Part shown: positions 1 to 10,394 of the stretch, one piece after another
Layout: every line of letters begins with the position of its first letter
Position numbering within the stretch: the first letter of the stretch is position 1
Assembly (NCBI RefSeq): GCF_963675165.1
Contig: NC_087378.1
Location: forward strand, 5,699,205-5,763,204
Direction of reading: 5' to 3'
DNA from: Halichondria panicea
Lineage: Eukaryota; Porifera; Demospongiae; Suberitida; Halichondriidae
Length of the DNA: 64,000 nt
Position numbers and translations under genes: made by a program
The notes under the pieces: generated by a model
Databases searched by the model: none
Told to the model about the DNA's origin: nothing
What the model saw: the letters and a program-made list of their open reading frames with translations, nothing else

Positions 1-1104
1 CATCAGTAGTGCTTGGACATGACTCCTGGCTATATCTAACTGTCATCGCTTTGACTACAAATATTGAAAGTCGATCATCCGAGGGCGATGACGTAGTATA
101 ATGGCATTTCACCCTACAGTGTGTAAAGTACAATTGGCGGAAAGTGCACTTCAGTACTCACGATAGATTCGAGATGGGCCATCATTTAAAGTTAGCGCAA
201 ATGCAACAATTAGGAGCACATATCTATCAGCTCTCAATGAGCACATAACTATTATCATTATACCTCAATGTACTGTCGTTTTCATAAACACTGAACACAA
301 TAATTATACTGTAGCAGCTAGAGGAGAACAGCAGCATGAAACAGAATAGCGTGGGTTGTTATTAGAGACCTAGTACTTTTTCACCTTGCATGTTAGTTAC
401 CTGCATATACACGCCCACATCGGTTCACGTATGTAATCCATTTAAATACTTAAATGATAATATCTTTGAAGTATGTGTATTATCTGGTTCTGGGGAAAGT
501 TTCACACAAACGGAGTGTCAACAAATCTCGACTGCGGTTCCTTAGTTGAACGCAACTGTGTGTGTGTGCATGGAAAGCACGGACTTTTCACACGATAAGT
601 TGTGCCAATTATCAATTCAGTCAGCTGCATTGACAAAATAACTCTACTGTGCACATCTACCTAAACATCAATTTGTTCCAAATGTATGCTTGATCCAAAT
701 GTCATGTTGCAGCTTCACATTAATTTTAGTATTGAGACTTTACCACCTCATGAGTACTAATTCATAGGTTGTTGCCTGAGACTTCATGGTCAAACACAAG
801 TTTTCGATTGCGTTTGCAGTTTACGAAGCTTCTTTGGAGTTTGACCTGCCTCTTACAAATGATTCAGTGTACAAGTATTAAAGGAGCCACAAAGACCAAT
901 ATGGCGTGAGATCCAATTCTTTGCACTGATCTCTATGTGATCTCTATGTGCCTTCGTAGTGTCAGACGAGAGGAATCCAACTACATGAATTTAATGATAT
1001 TGTACAGATTTAAGTCATCCACTTACAGATGATGACAAATCATTGCTTGAAACCATGCAAGTACGGCAACATTTTAAAGCTCCACCCCCACCTTCCTTGA
1101 AACC
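1..1104. other. No recognisable feature
   Basis: AT-rich sequence with no coding stretch I recognise on either strand. It holds a perfect tandem duplication of an 11-bp unit at 927-948, one of many such duplications in the window. Confidence 0.5.
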
Positions 1105-1693
1105 CTGCTGCTGCTGGGTGGGTTATCTGCGAGAAATGCTACCAGGCAGCCGTAATACTGTCTCATAGTGCCATCGGGAAGAACCAGTGATATACCCTAT
1201 AATATATAAAGTTCAAGAAAGACATGCATGTACAATAAGATCTCACCTCCGTAGCAAGTGTCTTCAAGTCTTTCACCATTGGCGCAAGTACAGAATCAGG
1301 ACTAGCAACTGCCAGGAGTGCAAAGTGGATCGATGGGCAGGATGAATGTTGAGAAGAGTCCAGTAAACATTCCGCAGCATGCACCTATAATTATAACCTA
1401 ATTTAGCCAAGAGTCTCCAAATCATCATAATAAAATGCGCTCCATCACAATAATCACGAAGAATGCCGCACATCAGTGTTTAGGAGTAACGCCTATAAAT
1501 AATTATATATAGTAGAGGAATAAAAGTAATTATATATAAAATTGATTTTACCTTCAACGACTCGGAATGAAGATAGCCAGATGGCGTTTATGCTCCTGGG
1601 AAAGGGAAAGTAAGTTGTTTTTTGGGGTTTGTTATTAAAGAGTGAAATGTATTAAAGAGTGATATAATTATACACCTTTAAATACACCTTTAA

Positions 1694-2595
1694 CCCTTCA
1701 ACCGTCGGATTCTTAATTAACAGTGAAGTGAAATGTCTGTAAATTCGGTTTCCAGAGCAATAAAATGCCTAGCAACCATATACCAATAGAATTCCCATAC
1801 AACAAGGAATAGAATAAAATAGTGCAACATGTGTTGCCATAACAACCACGGTTATTACGCTCCACGGTTATTACGCTCACCCGTTTTTTACGCTCACCCG
1901 TTTTTATCATTTTAAATGCTCGGCCAGCGGTGAGATAAAATCCAAAAATTTTTTTTTATGGATCAGCCTCTTGACTAAGCTTGATTTTCACATCATATGA
2001 ATGTAACAGTGCTAAGATATATCAATTTGAAGTACAATACGTACATGTATTACTATATCGGTGAACGATCTATGAAATTTACAAGCTCACATAAAGACTG
2101 TTCATTACTGCTAATTCTATTTTAGCTATACTATACTTACACTACTGATATTCTAGCTATACTACCAGAGTCACACAGTGAGCCCTCTCCTAGCTAGTGC
2201 TAGCGTCTAGGTCCATGTCATGCATGTCCTCAGTCCCAGACAGTTCATCAGCGTCTGGCATAAAGCTGGTAGCCTTTGGGAGGTATCCTACTATCCCCTC
2301 TCCTTCATAGGCATTGTCATCACCAGAGGAGACATCGCCATTGCTGTCCTCAAGCTGTTCAAGCACATCGGCACAAGTAAACAATCTAGCCATAGCTATA
2401 AACTTCGTGCGGTAAGATGCTAATGAAATTTTAACATAGCAACGTGGCTTGGAAAATTCTAGACTAAATTGCACGTGATTCTACAGCTCTTCCTCTATAC
2501 AGAGATGTGCGTAGTTCGAGCTACTTCCTAAGTATCGCAGAATTAGAATTTCGCACTATTGCGGGCCACGATCGTGGCCCGTGACGGTTAAAGGG
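1694..2595 (-). mobile_element. Non-autonomous piggyBac derivative, copy 1
   Basis: The element begins CCCTTCAACCGTCGG and ends with a matching inverted terminus (reverse complement CCCTTTAACCGTC). It is flanked by TTAA at 1690-1693 and TGAA at 2596-2599, which fits the TTAA target duplication of piggyBac with one mutation. A perfect 18-bp palindrome, GGGCCACGATCGTGGCCC, lies inside the right end. A second copy is at 33739-34428. Both keep the two ends and an acidic N-terminal coding piece but lack the catalytic DDD region. Confidence 0.75.
2190..2474 (-). pseudogene. N-terminal acidic fragment of a piggyBac transposase
   Basis: This is an open stretch of about 95 residues rich in Asp, Glu and Ser, with DVSSGDDNAYEGEG and PDADELSGTED. 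Acidic N-termini of this kind precede the catalytic DDE_Tnp_1_7 domain in piggyBac transposases. The reading stops before any catalytic residue, so it cannot encode a working enzyme. The same region in the copy at 34101-34292 keeps the motif with a few in-frame deletions. The assignment rests mainly on the TTAA-flanked termini of the element around it. Confidence 0.5.
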
Positions 2596-3078
2596 TGAAC
2601 TCACAATTTTGTGAAACACTTCGTTGAAGTACTTTTTCTGAAGATATGAAGTTGAAACTTGTGAGAACAAGCTCTTCACCTTAGTCTGAAGTAGTGTTGT
2701 GAAACATTTTGGGTCCCTGCTGTCCTGTATCTCATTCAATGCGTATCTCATTCAATGCGTTATCAATGACAGCTTCAAAGAGGAGTGTAGTTGAGAGGAG
2801 TGTAGTTGAGGACATTATGGCTGGTTGTGTAAGGCTGGCCAGTGCCGTTCTTTTACGCTGAGAATGAACTTGGCGGCATCTGATTGTGACCTATAGACAA
2901 TATTAAATGAGGATGTCGCATGTCTTAAGTACTTACAAAGCTGTATATGAAGCTGTATATGGTATAATTATTTATATCAGTGAAACTTACTGGCCTGGAG
3001 CCTGTCCTCTTGTTCGGTTCATCACTCTGGGTGTCCAACAGTTGTTTTACAACCTCTTGTAGGCATGCTTCTTATAGC

Positions 3079-3414
3079 TATCCAATGATAGTAAGCAGAA
3101 AGTTTAAGATTGCTCATTTCTTGCTTGGAAAAAGCACCTAAACGCATACTCCATAACTATTAGAACCTGCGCCATTAATTAATGCGATGCACTGCAGCTC
3201 TGAACTGAATTGACTATGAGTAAGACGGTAAGGATGTTTGGTATATTTTTATCATCTAGTAAGAAATTGATGGGAGCTTGCGACTTCAGTGAGTTCTCTT
3301 TTCAGCTCCGGCTAAAACAGTTTGTTCGGAGAAATACACCTGTGTCCTTAGCCGCAGGGAAAAGCGCACTGTAGTCGAGGAAGATGTAAGTTAACAACTT
3401 TATTAAATCACGTT
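3079..3414. other. No recognisable feature
   Basis: No coding stretch or structured repeat recognised beyond a short ATTAATTAAT run. Confidence 0.4.
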
Positions 3415-3545
3415 TTTCACGTTTTTCTTTAAAAATCCGTAGCCCAGACACCGGGGGTACCATATACTAGCAACTGACCACCCCTAACTATTGTTTACAA
3501 ACATTCACAATAACATTCACAATATTGTGTTCTCACTGTGACATG
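3415..3545 (+). repeat. Dispersed repeat module, copy 1
   Basis: Shares blocks with 44873-45097: a TTTTTCTTTAAAAATCC block, AGCCCAGAC followed by CCGGGGGTACCAT, TAGCAACTGACCAC, and a TTCTCAC(A/T)GTGACA end. A more diverged inverted copy lies near 48890-49065. The blocks keep order but differ in spacing. Copy 2 ends in a splice-acceptor-like CTCACAG, and here the coding stretch at 3538 starts at the same place. Confidence 0.6.
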
Positions 3546-3709
3546 GTTCGATCTCTTTGGAGATGAAAGGCTGGCATTTATAAGGGAATGTGTGGACTTC
3601 ATTGAGGCTACCAATCAAACTCCATCAAAAGAGCAGTTGAATGATACGGCTAAGCAACTCTGTGACAGGGTACCCAGCATTGAAAGATCAAAGGAAGTCA
3701 ATGTATTGG
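3538..3709 (+). CDS. Candidate exon, function unknown
   Basis: An open stretch of about 57 residues begins TWFDLFGDERLAFIREC and continues through SKEQLNDTAKQLCDR to a good donor (GG|GTAAGTACATG). There is no clean initiator: the first in-frame triplet is GTG, and the position corresponds to an acceptor-like site in the related repeat at 45 kb. The amphipathic, Asp/Glu-rich sequence looks like the start of a helical domain, but I do not recognise the family. No following exon is evident. It could be an exon carried by a repeat rather than part of a host gene. Confidence 0.3.
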
Positions 3710-3807
3710 GTAAGTACATGTACACAACTTTAGGCTCGCTATATAGCTTAGGTATTAATTATGCTAACATGCGCCTAGGAAAACAACCCAAACTAGCTCA
3801 TTACATT

Positions 3808-3893
3808 AGAGTGTGTGTGGTGTGTGGTTGGTGCTTCAATTAGAGCGGTGCGTAGTAACAGTAAAAGTAATTAGTAGCGACACCGAATTTTGT
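3808..3893 (+). repeat. Dispersed repeat, copy 1
   Basis: GTGTGTGTGGT, TTGGTGCTTCAATTAGAGCGG and AGTAATTAGTAGCGACACCGA also occur at 24066-24141, with a partial copy at 23915-23957. It is followed by a shorter variant (GTGCGTAGTACTAGCGACATC) near 4096. Nature of the element unknown. Confidence 0.65.
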
Positions 3894-4821
3894 ATATAAG
3901 ACCAGCTGGATAGTAAACCTGAGGGGCTTGCAGAAGCCACTAATCACTCCCAAAGGGTTACTATCCAGTAAGCAGTACTACACATGGTCTATCTCGCTTA
4001 GAAAATGCAGGGTAACCTCTGCTAGCAGGTTTCTTAGTTGGATAGACACGTGCAGCAGTGGCCACTTCAAAGCGCAAATTTTTTCTAAATTAGAGGGTGC
4101 GTAGTACTAGCGACATCGAATTTGTAAGAGAGGTAAGTGTGTTGAACTTTGAACCCATCACTCGAGAACGAAGCACAACCCCAGTAGTCAAAATCGAAAA
4201 CACCACGCATGCATGCTGATTCCTCGATGGAGGTGCAAGCTACATAACATATACACATATTATATCTTGATGAACATTTTAAATTTTGCTGCATGCAGAC
4301 AGAAACCTTGAGTCCAGGAATCATAGGAAAACTTAGGAAAACTCAAAGAGATTGAGAATGATTGTTGTTAAAAACGGTTGATGCAGCAGAGCCTTGCAGC
4401 TTTCTTCTCACTCTTGCAACTACCAATAGCTAAACTACCAATAGCTAGCGTTCTAGTGCTAGTAAGTAGAGTAGCAACACTCGGTGAACTAGTTTTGCTA
4501 CGTACTCTTCTGACTGCAGGCATAACTCGAGAACGAAGCATTATTTTACAAATCCATGAATACCAATCCAAGAAAACCAAGAAAACAGCTTATAGAAACT
4601 CTTACTTACACTTCATTGAGTAACAGTCTACACAAACACACTACCGTATACCTCGCTTGCGCATGCGCACCGAGGCATAACAGTCCCATAGAAGAAACGA
4701 TGACACACACTACGAGGATTAATGATGCCTCGAGTACCCAGTTAATCTCTTGTTAGTTGATGTTGATTGTTAGTTGATGTTGAAGAGAGAACTGTTGGGA
4801 GACCATGTGCTGAAATAAACT
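3894..4821. other. No gene recognised
   Basis: Contains a small inverted pair, CTGGATAGTAAACC near 3906 and GGGTTACTATCCAG near 3956, which could form a hairpin. Near 4430 and 4750 there are tandem duplications of about 15 and 17 bp. No coding stretch is convincing. Confidence 0.4.
4750..4783. repeat. Tandem microduplication, 17 bp x 2
   Basis: The 17-bp unit TTGTTAGTTGATGTTGA occurs twice with no spacer. It is an example of the window-wide two-copy duplication pattern. Confidence 0.9.
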
Positions 4822-5612
4822 TTGAGGAAGCTTCGTTCATTAAATTTAAATTGGAGCATAATTTGTTCAAGGATTGGTGTGTCAAGACAAACTTTGTATC
4901 GTCGGCTAAAGATGGAAGGAATTCTTGAAGATATGCAGTATTTAGACAATGATCTTGATGACATCATTCGCGACATCATTCGCCACATAAAGATTGATCA
5001 CCCCAATGATGGCGAGGGTGGCCACATCCGAATTCAACGCTATCGGCTTGTTGAACGCCAATTGTGAGAGCATGCAAATTATGTGTGGCACATAGATGGG
5101 CACCATAAGTTAATTAGATGGCACCTAGTAACTCACGGTGGTATTGATTGGCTTTTCTTGCCTAATCACTTTCCTCAAATGTTCCACCAACAACACAGCG
5201 CTGTCAGTGTTCTCTGAAGTCTTCCTAAACGTGTCAGTTAGGTGGCGAGACTGTTGCTGTGTGGCGTATGATATCGCAGTACGGGGATCAATCAGTACTG
5301 GAAGCTCCACCCATAACGAACGTATCGAGCGGTCCGTTGTGTTTCCAAGCTGTTCTATGACACTATTCACTCTCTCCTTTGAATGAAACCTTTGAATGAA
5401 ACCGATATTATTCTGCCTTGTATGTTCCCATAATCAATCGATGTTTGCAAGAATTTGTTGAGTCCTGGAACCAACACCATCAATTGCGGTCGTTACCTTC
5501 AACCCAACTGGACCTTAACGTTGGTGATGGTACGTTGTGTAGCGCAAGACCTATTGATCGTGTCCTAGGAGTACCTTCCGGTGCTGCTCTGTTAACATTT
5601 CGCATAGATTAA
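4822..5612 (+). pseudogene. Integrase-core (DDE, rve-like) transposase pseudogene
   Basis: A helix-turn-helix start (SRIGVSRQTLYRRLK) is followed by a spacer with HIKIDHPNDGEGGH. The catalytic core then begins VWHIDGHHKLIRW with the first Asp, and VTHGGID and LKCSTNNTALSVF follow. STHNERIER lies near the catalytic Glu region. A C-terminal piece reads YVPIINRCLQEFVESWN. The order matches the eukaryotic integrase-core transposases common in sponges and cnidarians. Several frameshifts and stops separate the pieces, and tandem duplications at 4965-4990, 5380-5405 and 5592-5625 contribute. The family is related at domain level to the intact gene at 34735-36208 but differs in its motifs. It cannot encode a working enzyme as it stands. 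Confidence 0.75.
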
Positions 5613-5625
5613 CATTTCGCATAGA
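5592..5625. repeat. Tandem microduplication, 17 bp x 2
   Basis: TTAACATTTCGCATAGA occurs twice with no spacer, at the 3' end of the integrase pseudogene. Confidence 0.9.
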
Positions 5626-5639
5626 TGCAGTTGGCACCC

Positions 5640-7268
5640 ATGTTTCAGCTTGCGAATGAACTTGTTGTAATTATAACTAGCTTTGTGTAGTCATGCTTAG
5701 CCGCACAAGGAATAAATTTGTAATTTATAGCTACAGTTATGTCTCGAGGCTTAGCCGCACAAGGAATAGAATTACTTCTAACATGGGTCATTAAGGTGTA
5801 AATTCAACGAATCATCCTTTGAAACATGGTCATGTAACTTACATAATAATTATAGCGATCAATGTCCAAGTTAACAAAAATAACAAAAATAATTATGAGG
5901 ACTTCAGTGTTGCCACGCGGCAGGAGGTTAAATGAACCAGATATAATAACACAACACCTGTTCTATAATGAGACTCAAAAAGCTCCTGGCTCTCAATGTT
6001 CGTAGGTAGAGTTAGGACAGGTCCACACGTAGAGGCTAAAGGAAACGTACTTCAAGGGATGGGGGCCTAGAAAAACCGTGGCAAACGCTAGCACTACCTC
6101 CAGCCCATTTTATTCATGGCTAACAACTACAAGATTCAAAAAGCATTGGTATTACTATAAAATGCCCCTCAATTATTATGCATTTTTTTACAATCTACAT
6201 TTTTATCTTGTATCTAGAATGTGTTTCTGTTGATGGGTTTCTGTTGATGGATTGGAAACGAAAATGTTTGCGTGAAACAGTTATAAGGTGTGGCTAAAAC
6301 TACAAAGGATCATATTTCATTACCTGTCTTGCTGCCACACAATGTGCTGTACATACCACTTTTAATGTTAAAAAGTAAAGAGAATCTAGCTCTAAAAGGT
6401 CGACTAAGCAACGCAGCCACATCAAGAAACAGCTCTTACTATGAAGGTCAAGGCCCGTGGTGGTGTCTCTAAAAGTATACGACTATACTGCAAACGTTTA
6501 GCATAAAACCATCCTATATAGCACTTAGATACATAATAACCAAGTCCTGTCAAGCAATGTCCTTTGCTGTTTCGGCTTCACAGCGTGACATAGGGTCAAC
6601 AAAAAGTAAAAACAGAGAGACAACTTACTTCTCTAGAGTACCTCCCAGCTCCTGAGTGATCGCTAGTGGATAGGACGGTAAAAACTAAAATATTCGCGAG
6701 CACGAAATCATAACGCGGAGTGTTTCACCCGTTGACACAGGGCGGCTTTCCAATCCCTTTCCTGTTCTATCTATGTACAAACCAACTTGTGTCTATGCTG
6801 ATATCATTTTTAACTAATTAAGCACCCTGCGGGTCTGATAGTGACGGGGTGACATACTCCTACCGTAACCTGGTTTACACCTACAGTTGGATACTCCTCT
6901 ATGTATTCCATAAAGAAATTCAAAACAAGTACTTGTTGTTCTACTTCTCGGGCATTAAGTTTGTACACTGCTCATTCAAATCCATTACCTTGTGGAGGAC
7001 CCGAAACATCATCACTTTTTGCATCCACATTTAAAAAATGATGTACCTACAAACAAGTAACGGAAACCCGGCCATATGGAATCATATGGAATTGGTGTTT
7101 TAGAGCACTGTGAAGTTCACAACTCGATTAGACGCAGCAGTGCTCTGAACACAGCAGACGGAAGTATTCTCTGCTAGGCTTCCTCACCATGGAATATGAC
7201 CTCAACTGGTTTTGTTGCTCATATAGCTTTTAAAGTCAGACGCACCACTACCTATCTCTTTAATTGTG
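5640..7268. other. No gene recognised
   Basis: Contains GCTTAGCCGCACAAGGAATA twice (near 5697 and 5752) and tandem duplications near 5872, 6227 and 7075. The short open stretches at 6290-6472 and 6849-7034 look non-coding to me. Confidence 0.4.
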
Positions 7269-8735
7269 TCAATCAATTCTTTTAGGTTTCTGTGAGCGTT
7301 CGCTTGCTTTTCTGATGGAGGAACATTCTGCAAGAGTGCAGATACTTGTAGCTTGTTTGGAGAGAAAGTATCTCATCAGTACTCTGTACAGGGCCTCCCA
7401 TGATTCAAGAAGAAACCGGTGCGTACGTTTGAAATTCGTACCTAATGACCTTGGCAGGTAGCCACTAGATCTTGCTAGGTCACTCAGACCTGCATCAAAG
7501 TATATCTTAAGCAATACCTCCTGGTAATTCTTTAAGAAGTGCCAATCCCCAGCGAATAAGATGAGCCATTGCTTTCGTTCCCATATTCTAAAGAGCATTG
7601 GCGATTGATGGTAAACAGTATCTGGCATAGAGTAAACACACTCTTGTTGGACGGTTGTGTTATTAGACATGCAGCCTTCCATATTGCCGGGTCAAGATTA
7701 TCAACAAATGCATCTACATCAAAATGTTTAATTGTGTGTGGCTCTAATTGTGTGTGGCTCGACAGAGTCAGCTGTTATCAGTTTGTTAGCATGAGCATGT
7801 AGCATGTAGCTTGCTATTAATACTCTTGTGTAAGCATACATGTAGCATCTTCTTCGTTAGCATGTACATTTGTGTTTCTTTGCCCGAGAGCGCATGTACA
7901 AGATCACCCCCATAGCGGTATATTAGTGTACCATATTTTGGAATGGAATTGCACACCTGTAAGCCATGTGATGCTGTAGCAGTGAGCTTCTTAGCCAAGT
8001 ATGACTGTGAAGATCTTTGTCTTCCTTTTGTATATCCGATTTTGTAGCAATGGAATCTAGTTCGAGTTTAAATTTCGAATACACTTGTGGTAGTAGAAAT
8101 GCGGTCTGTTTTAGAAGGCCTTCACCAACTGTAATAGCTAGTATGTGAACAGTATTACATTCTCCCAAGTACGAACATCTGACAATCTAGGAAGATTCTG
8201 TTTTTTCTCCGAAAGTAGATCTGTCAGGTCTGCATCTGTGCTCGTAACTTAACATGAGACTTATAGCAAGCATAACACACACGATCATCTGGTTGAAAGG
8301 TGCTTTTGAATTCAGTATTAGGAAATGTTGGAGTACTACTGGCTCTGGCACAGGACGGCTTCTGTTACGAATATGTTTTCCACATGTTTTGCAGTCACTA
8401 TGTGTTGCGTGTGCATGCCTGTACCATTGCATGTAGTGATATGAGCAAATTGGTAGTTCCATCTTCAAAGGTAGCATCATTGTGCCCCGCTGGGAAAAAT
8501 TGTGATTATTGTTGTGCATCGATTGACTTGGCTTTAATGTCAGTGTTCGTACAATTAGGAATATAACAGATCAGTTTTATGATACCTGTATTCTTTCTCC
8601 ATCTAGGTGAGAAGCTAATAATATCATTTACATCGCTTACATCCCTCCTACAAAGCAAGCAGTTGCTGCAGCAGTGAAGAAGGATCTTTCTAGGATTTGG
8701 GATGGGAATACTCTTTCTTCTTACACAGAGCACAT
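7269..8735 (-). pseudogene. DUF6589-type repetitive gene, degraded
   Basis: On the minus strand the pieces occur in family order. A Cys-rich stretch near 8270-8520 has HSDCKTCGKHIRNRSRPVPE and, in another frame, DDRVCYACYKSHVKL. A middle piece at 7860-8170 has LLQHHMAYRCAIP and YGTLIYRYGGDLVHAL. The DUF6589-like piece at 7290-7660 has AGDWHFLKNYQEVLLKIYFDAG, broken here only for length, then FKRTHRFLLESWEALYR. These proteins are repetitive in sponges and cnidarians and behave like transposon genes. Their biochemical role is unknown to me. Frame changes between pieces, and the 16-bp duplication at 7729-7760, mark it as a pseudogene. Confidence 0.6.
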
Positions 8736-8949
8736 TCTTCGCATGATCGGCCTGGATGTACTGCTGAAGTTACATGACGCGACTCTCTTCCAGTATCTCT
8801 AGCAGATCTGTATTAAATAATAATTATTTGTTGTGTTGATAATTTTGTGTGCATTGTTTTCATAGCAAGTGGTCAACTCTTGTACAACCATTAAACTAAT
8901 GAATATACAGTAGAACAGCCCAATTTTTTGGACATAATTCGCATCAGCC

Positions 8950-9490
8950 TTTGAAGTATTGATGTGCAAACTTTGGAGTTGATGGCAGGTAGGTTTGATG
9001 GCTGCACAAACAGCTCTCGTGTAAAGCAAGACTCAGTGTTAAAATTGTGAGATGATGAGATGCAAATATAATTATATTCAAGGAATAAAAAGTTACACTG
9101 AGCTAAAGTTAGTGCAGAAATTGAGCTTGAAACCGCAGGTCCAGATAGACAACTTCCGGTTCGTGAGGTAAATTTGGCCTTGGTCATTCGACTGTCTAGG
9201 ATCATCAGCCGGGCATAGGCAAGCTTATCGTGGTGAGAATTGCTGTGTAAGTCAGGAACGGACATCCCTCATGCGGGGGCTGATATGTTGCCTGGAGCGT
9301 GGATGCTAGTTGTCGGCCAGCAATTCTCGCATCTCCACAAATTGACCACAAATTGACCAGATCGAATCTTGTCGACAATTTTTTGTGGGACGGGCGCTTC
9401 TGCCGGTGAGAGAATCAGTCCGCTTCCACCATAGGATGACTGTGGCAATTGGTATGTAGATGGGGCGCTGAGTTGGTTTTGGGTCAACGG
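8950..9490 (-). pseudogene. Fragment of an 'EMRELL' repetitive protein gene
   Basis: The reading starts SAPSTYQLPQSSYGG and continues through PQKIVDKIRSGQF. In a shifted frame come VEMRELLADN and, downstream, MRDVRS and LAYARLMI. This motif series belongs to a repetitive metazoan protein family that I associate with tyrosine-recombinase or retroelement ORFs. The shift between RSGQF and VEMRELL falls exactly on the tandem duplication of CCACAAATTGA at 9335-9356. Further stops follow. It is a dead copy. Confidence 0.5.
9335..9356. repeat. Tandem microduplication, 11 bp x 2, inside a coding remnant
   Basis: CCACAAATTGA occurs twice head to tail and breaks the reading frame of the 'EMRELL' pseudogene at this point. 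Confidence 0.9.
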
Positions 9491-10394
9491 GACCGAAGAT
9501 AACAGCGCTGGTGGTGGTTGGATTAGATATTAGTGAGGCGAAGTGTGAATGAGGAAAACAAAACAAAAGCAAAAACAATAGAAGCGTGAGATATAGCCAC
9601 GCGAGTGAATAATGCGAGATAGGGCTGTAGCGTAAATATACTAGTACTGGCTGCAATAGTACGGAATAGGGCCAATGCCATGTGAATGAGTGGTGTGGAT
9701 GTGCGCCAAAGCAGTGGCTGTTAGTCTGAGTCAGTTTGCCCTAGCCAGTGCTGTAGTGTTAAGCCCACGTGTTATCATGCGCACTCAGTAGTGCATATAT
9801 ATGCTGTTAGTCTGCCAAGCCACAAGAGCTAGGACTGTAGTGTTAATCCCACGTGTCATAGTGCTTATCTGATAAGCACTCACAATTAAGGATGCTTGCG
9901 GTTAGGTAGTGGAATTGAGATACTATGCTGTGCTATAGTCATACTGGGCAGCAAGTGTTTGACGCGATGCTGCTCCAGCCGCTGGCAATTAGCTATAATT
10001 ATGGCAGAAGTAATCAACAAAATAATCAACAAAATAATCAACAGGTGTATTCCACAACGCTATGTGAGAAGCATAAAAAATGCGTACCAAGTACTTTTTG
10101 CTGACGTACTTTTTGCATGGCTTCACCGTGTCATTCGTAATCTCAAATCCTGCGAATTCTACTTCGTCTTGGGCGAATCGGAATTTGTCTGGGTTGATGC
10201 TTGGATTCTGGTGATCCCCGTTATTCTGGTAACTAAGTATAATAGAGAATCAGTATTGCTGTAACATGTGTATACAAAACTATATGTACCAGGTGCTGGG
10301 ATCCGTCGAGATGTAAGACGGGAGACGGGAGACGATACCACTTTGGCTGGTGATGTGATCATTGTAGATACTGAAGCCAGTCATCTCGCAGTCA
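9491..10394. other. No gene recognised
   Basis: Two related stretches near 9712-9790 and 9800-9870 share GCTGTTAGTCTG and GTGTTAA(G/T)CCCACGTG, suggesting a diverged local duplication. An AATCAACAAAAT unit is repeated three times near 10013-10042. The 122-codon plus-strand open stretch at 9896-10264 has no recognisable domain. Confidence 0.4.

Larger units (their letters stand above)
1105..3078 (-). pseudogene. Remnant of an 'RDYCDG' repetitive protein family gene, split by a piggyBac derivative
   Basis: Read on the minus strand, a series of short exons matches a repetitive uncharacterised animal protein family that I associate with transposons. The first piece, near 2995-3075, reads EVVKQLLDTQSDEPNK and ends at a GTAAGT donor. 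A long piece at about 2605-2893 contains AAKFILSVKERHW and SLFSQVSTSYLQKKYFNEVF, with a GTGAGT donor. A piece at about 1386-1480 has LRDYCDGAHF followed, in another frame, by YYDDLETLG. A piece at about 1244-1385 has HFALLAVASPDSVLAPMVKD between good splice sites, and the last, at about 1110-1194, has GCLVAFLADN. Frameshifts come partly from tandem duplications of 16 bp (2728-2759) and 15 bp (2779-2808), so this is a pseudogene. The piggyBac derivative lies in the intron after the long exon. No function is assigned. Confidence 0.6.

Noticed and set aside
9896-10264. 122-codon plus-strand open stretch
   Set aside because: No domain, repeats of AATCAACAAAAT inside it, and composition unlike its surroundings' genes; probably chance.
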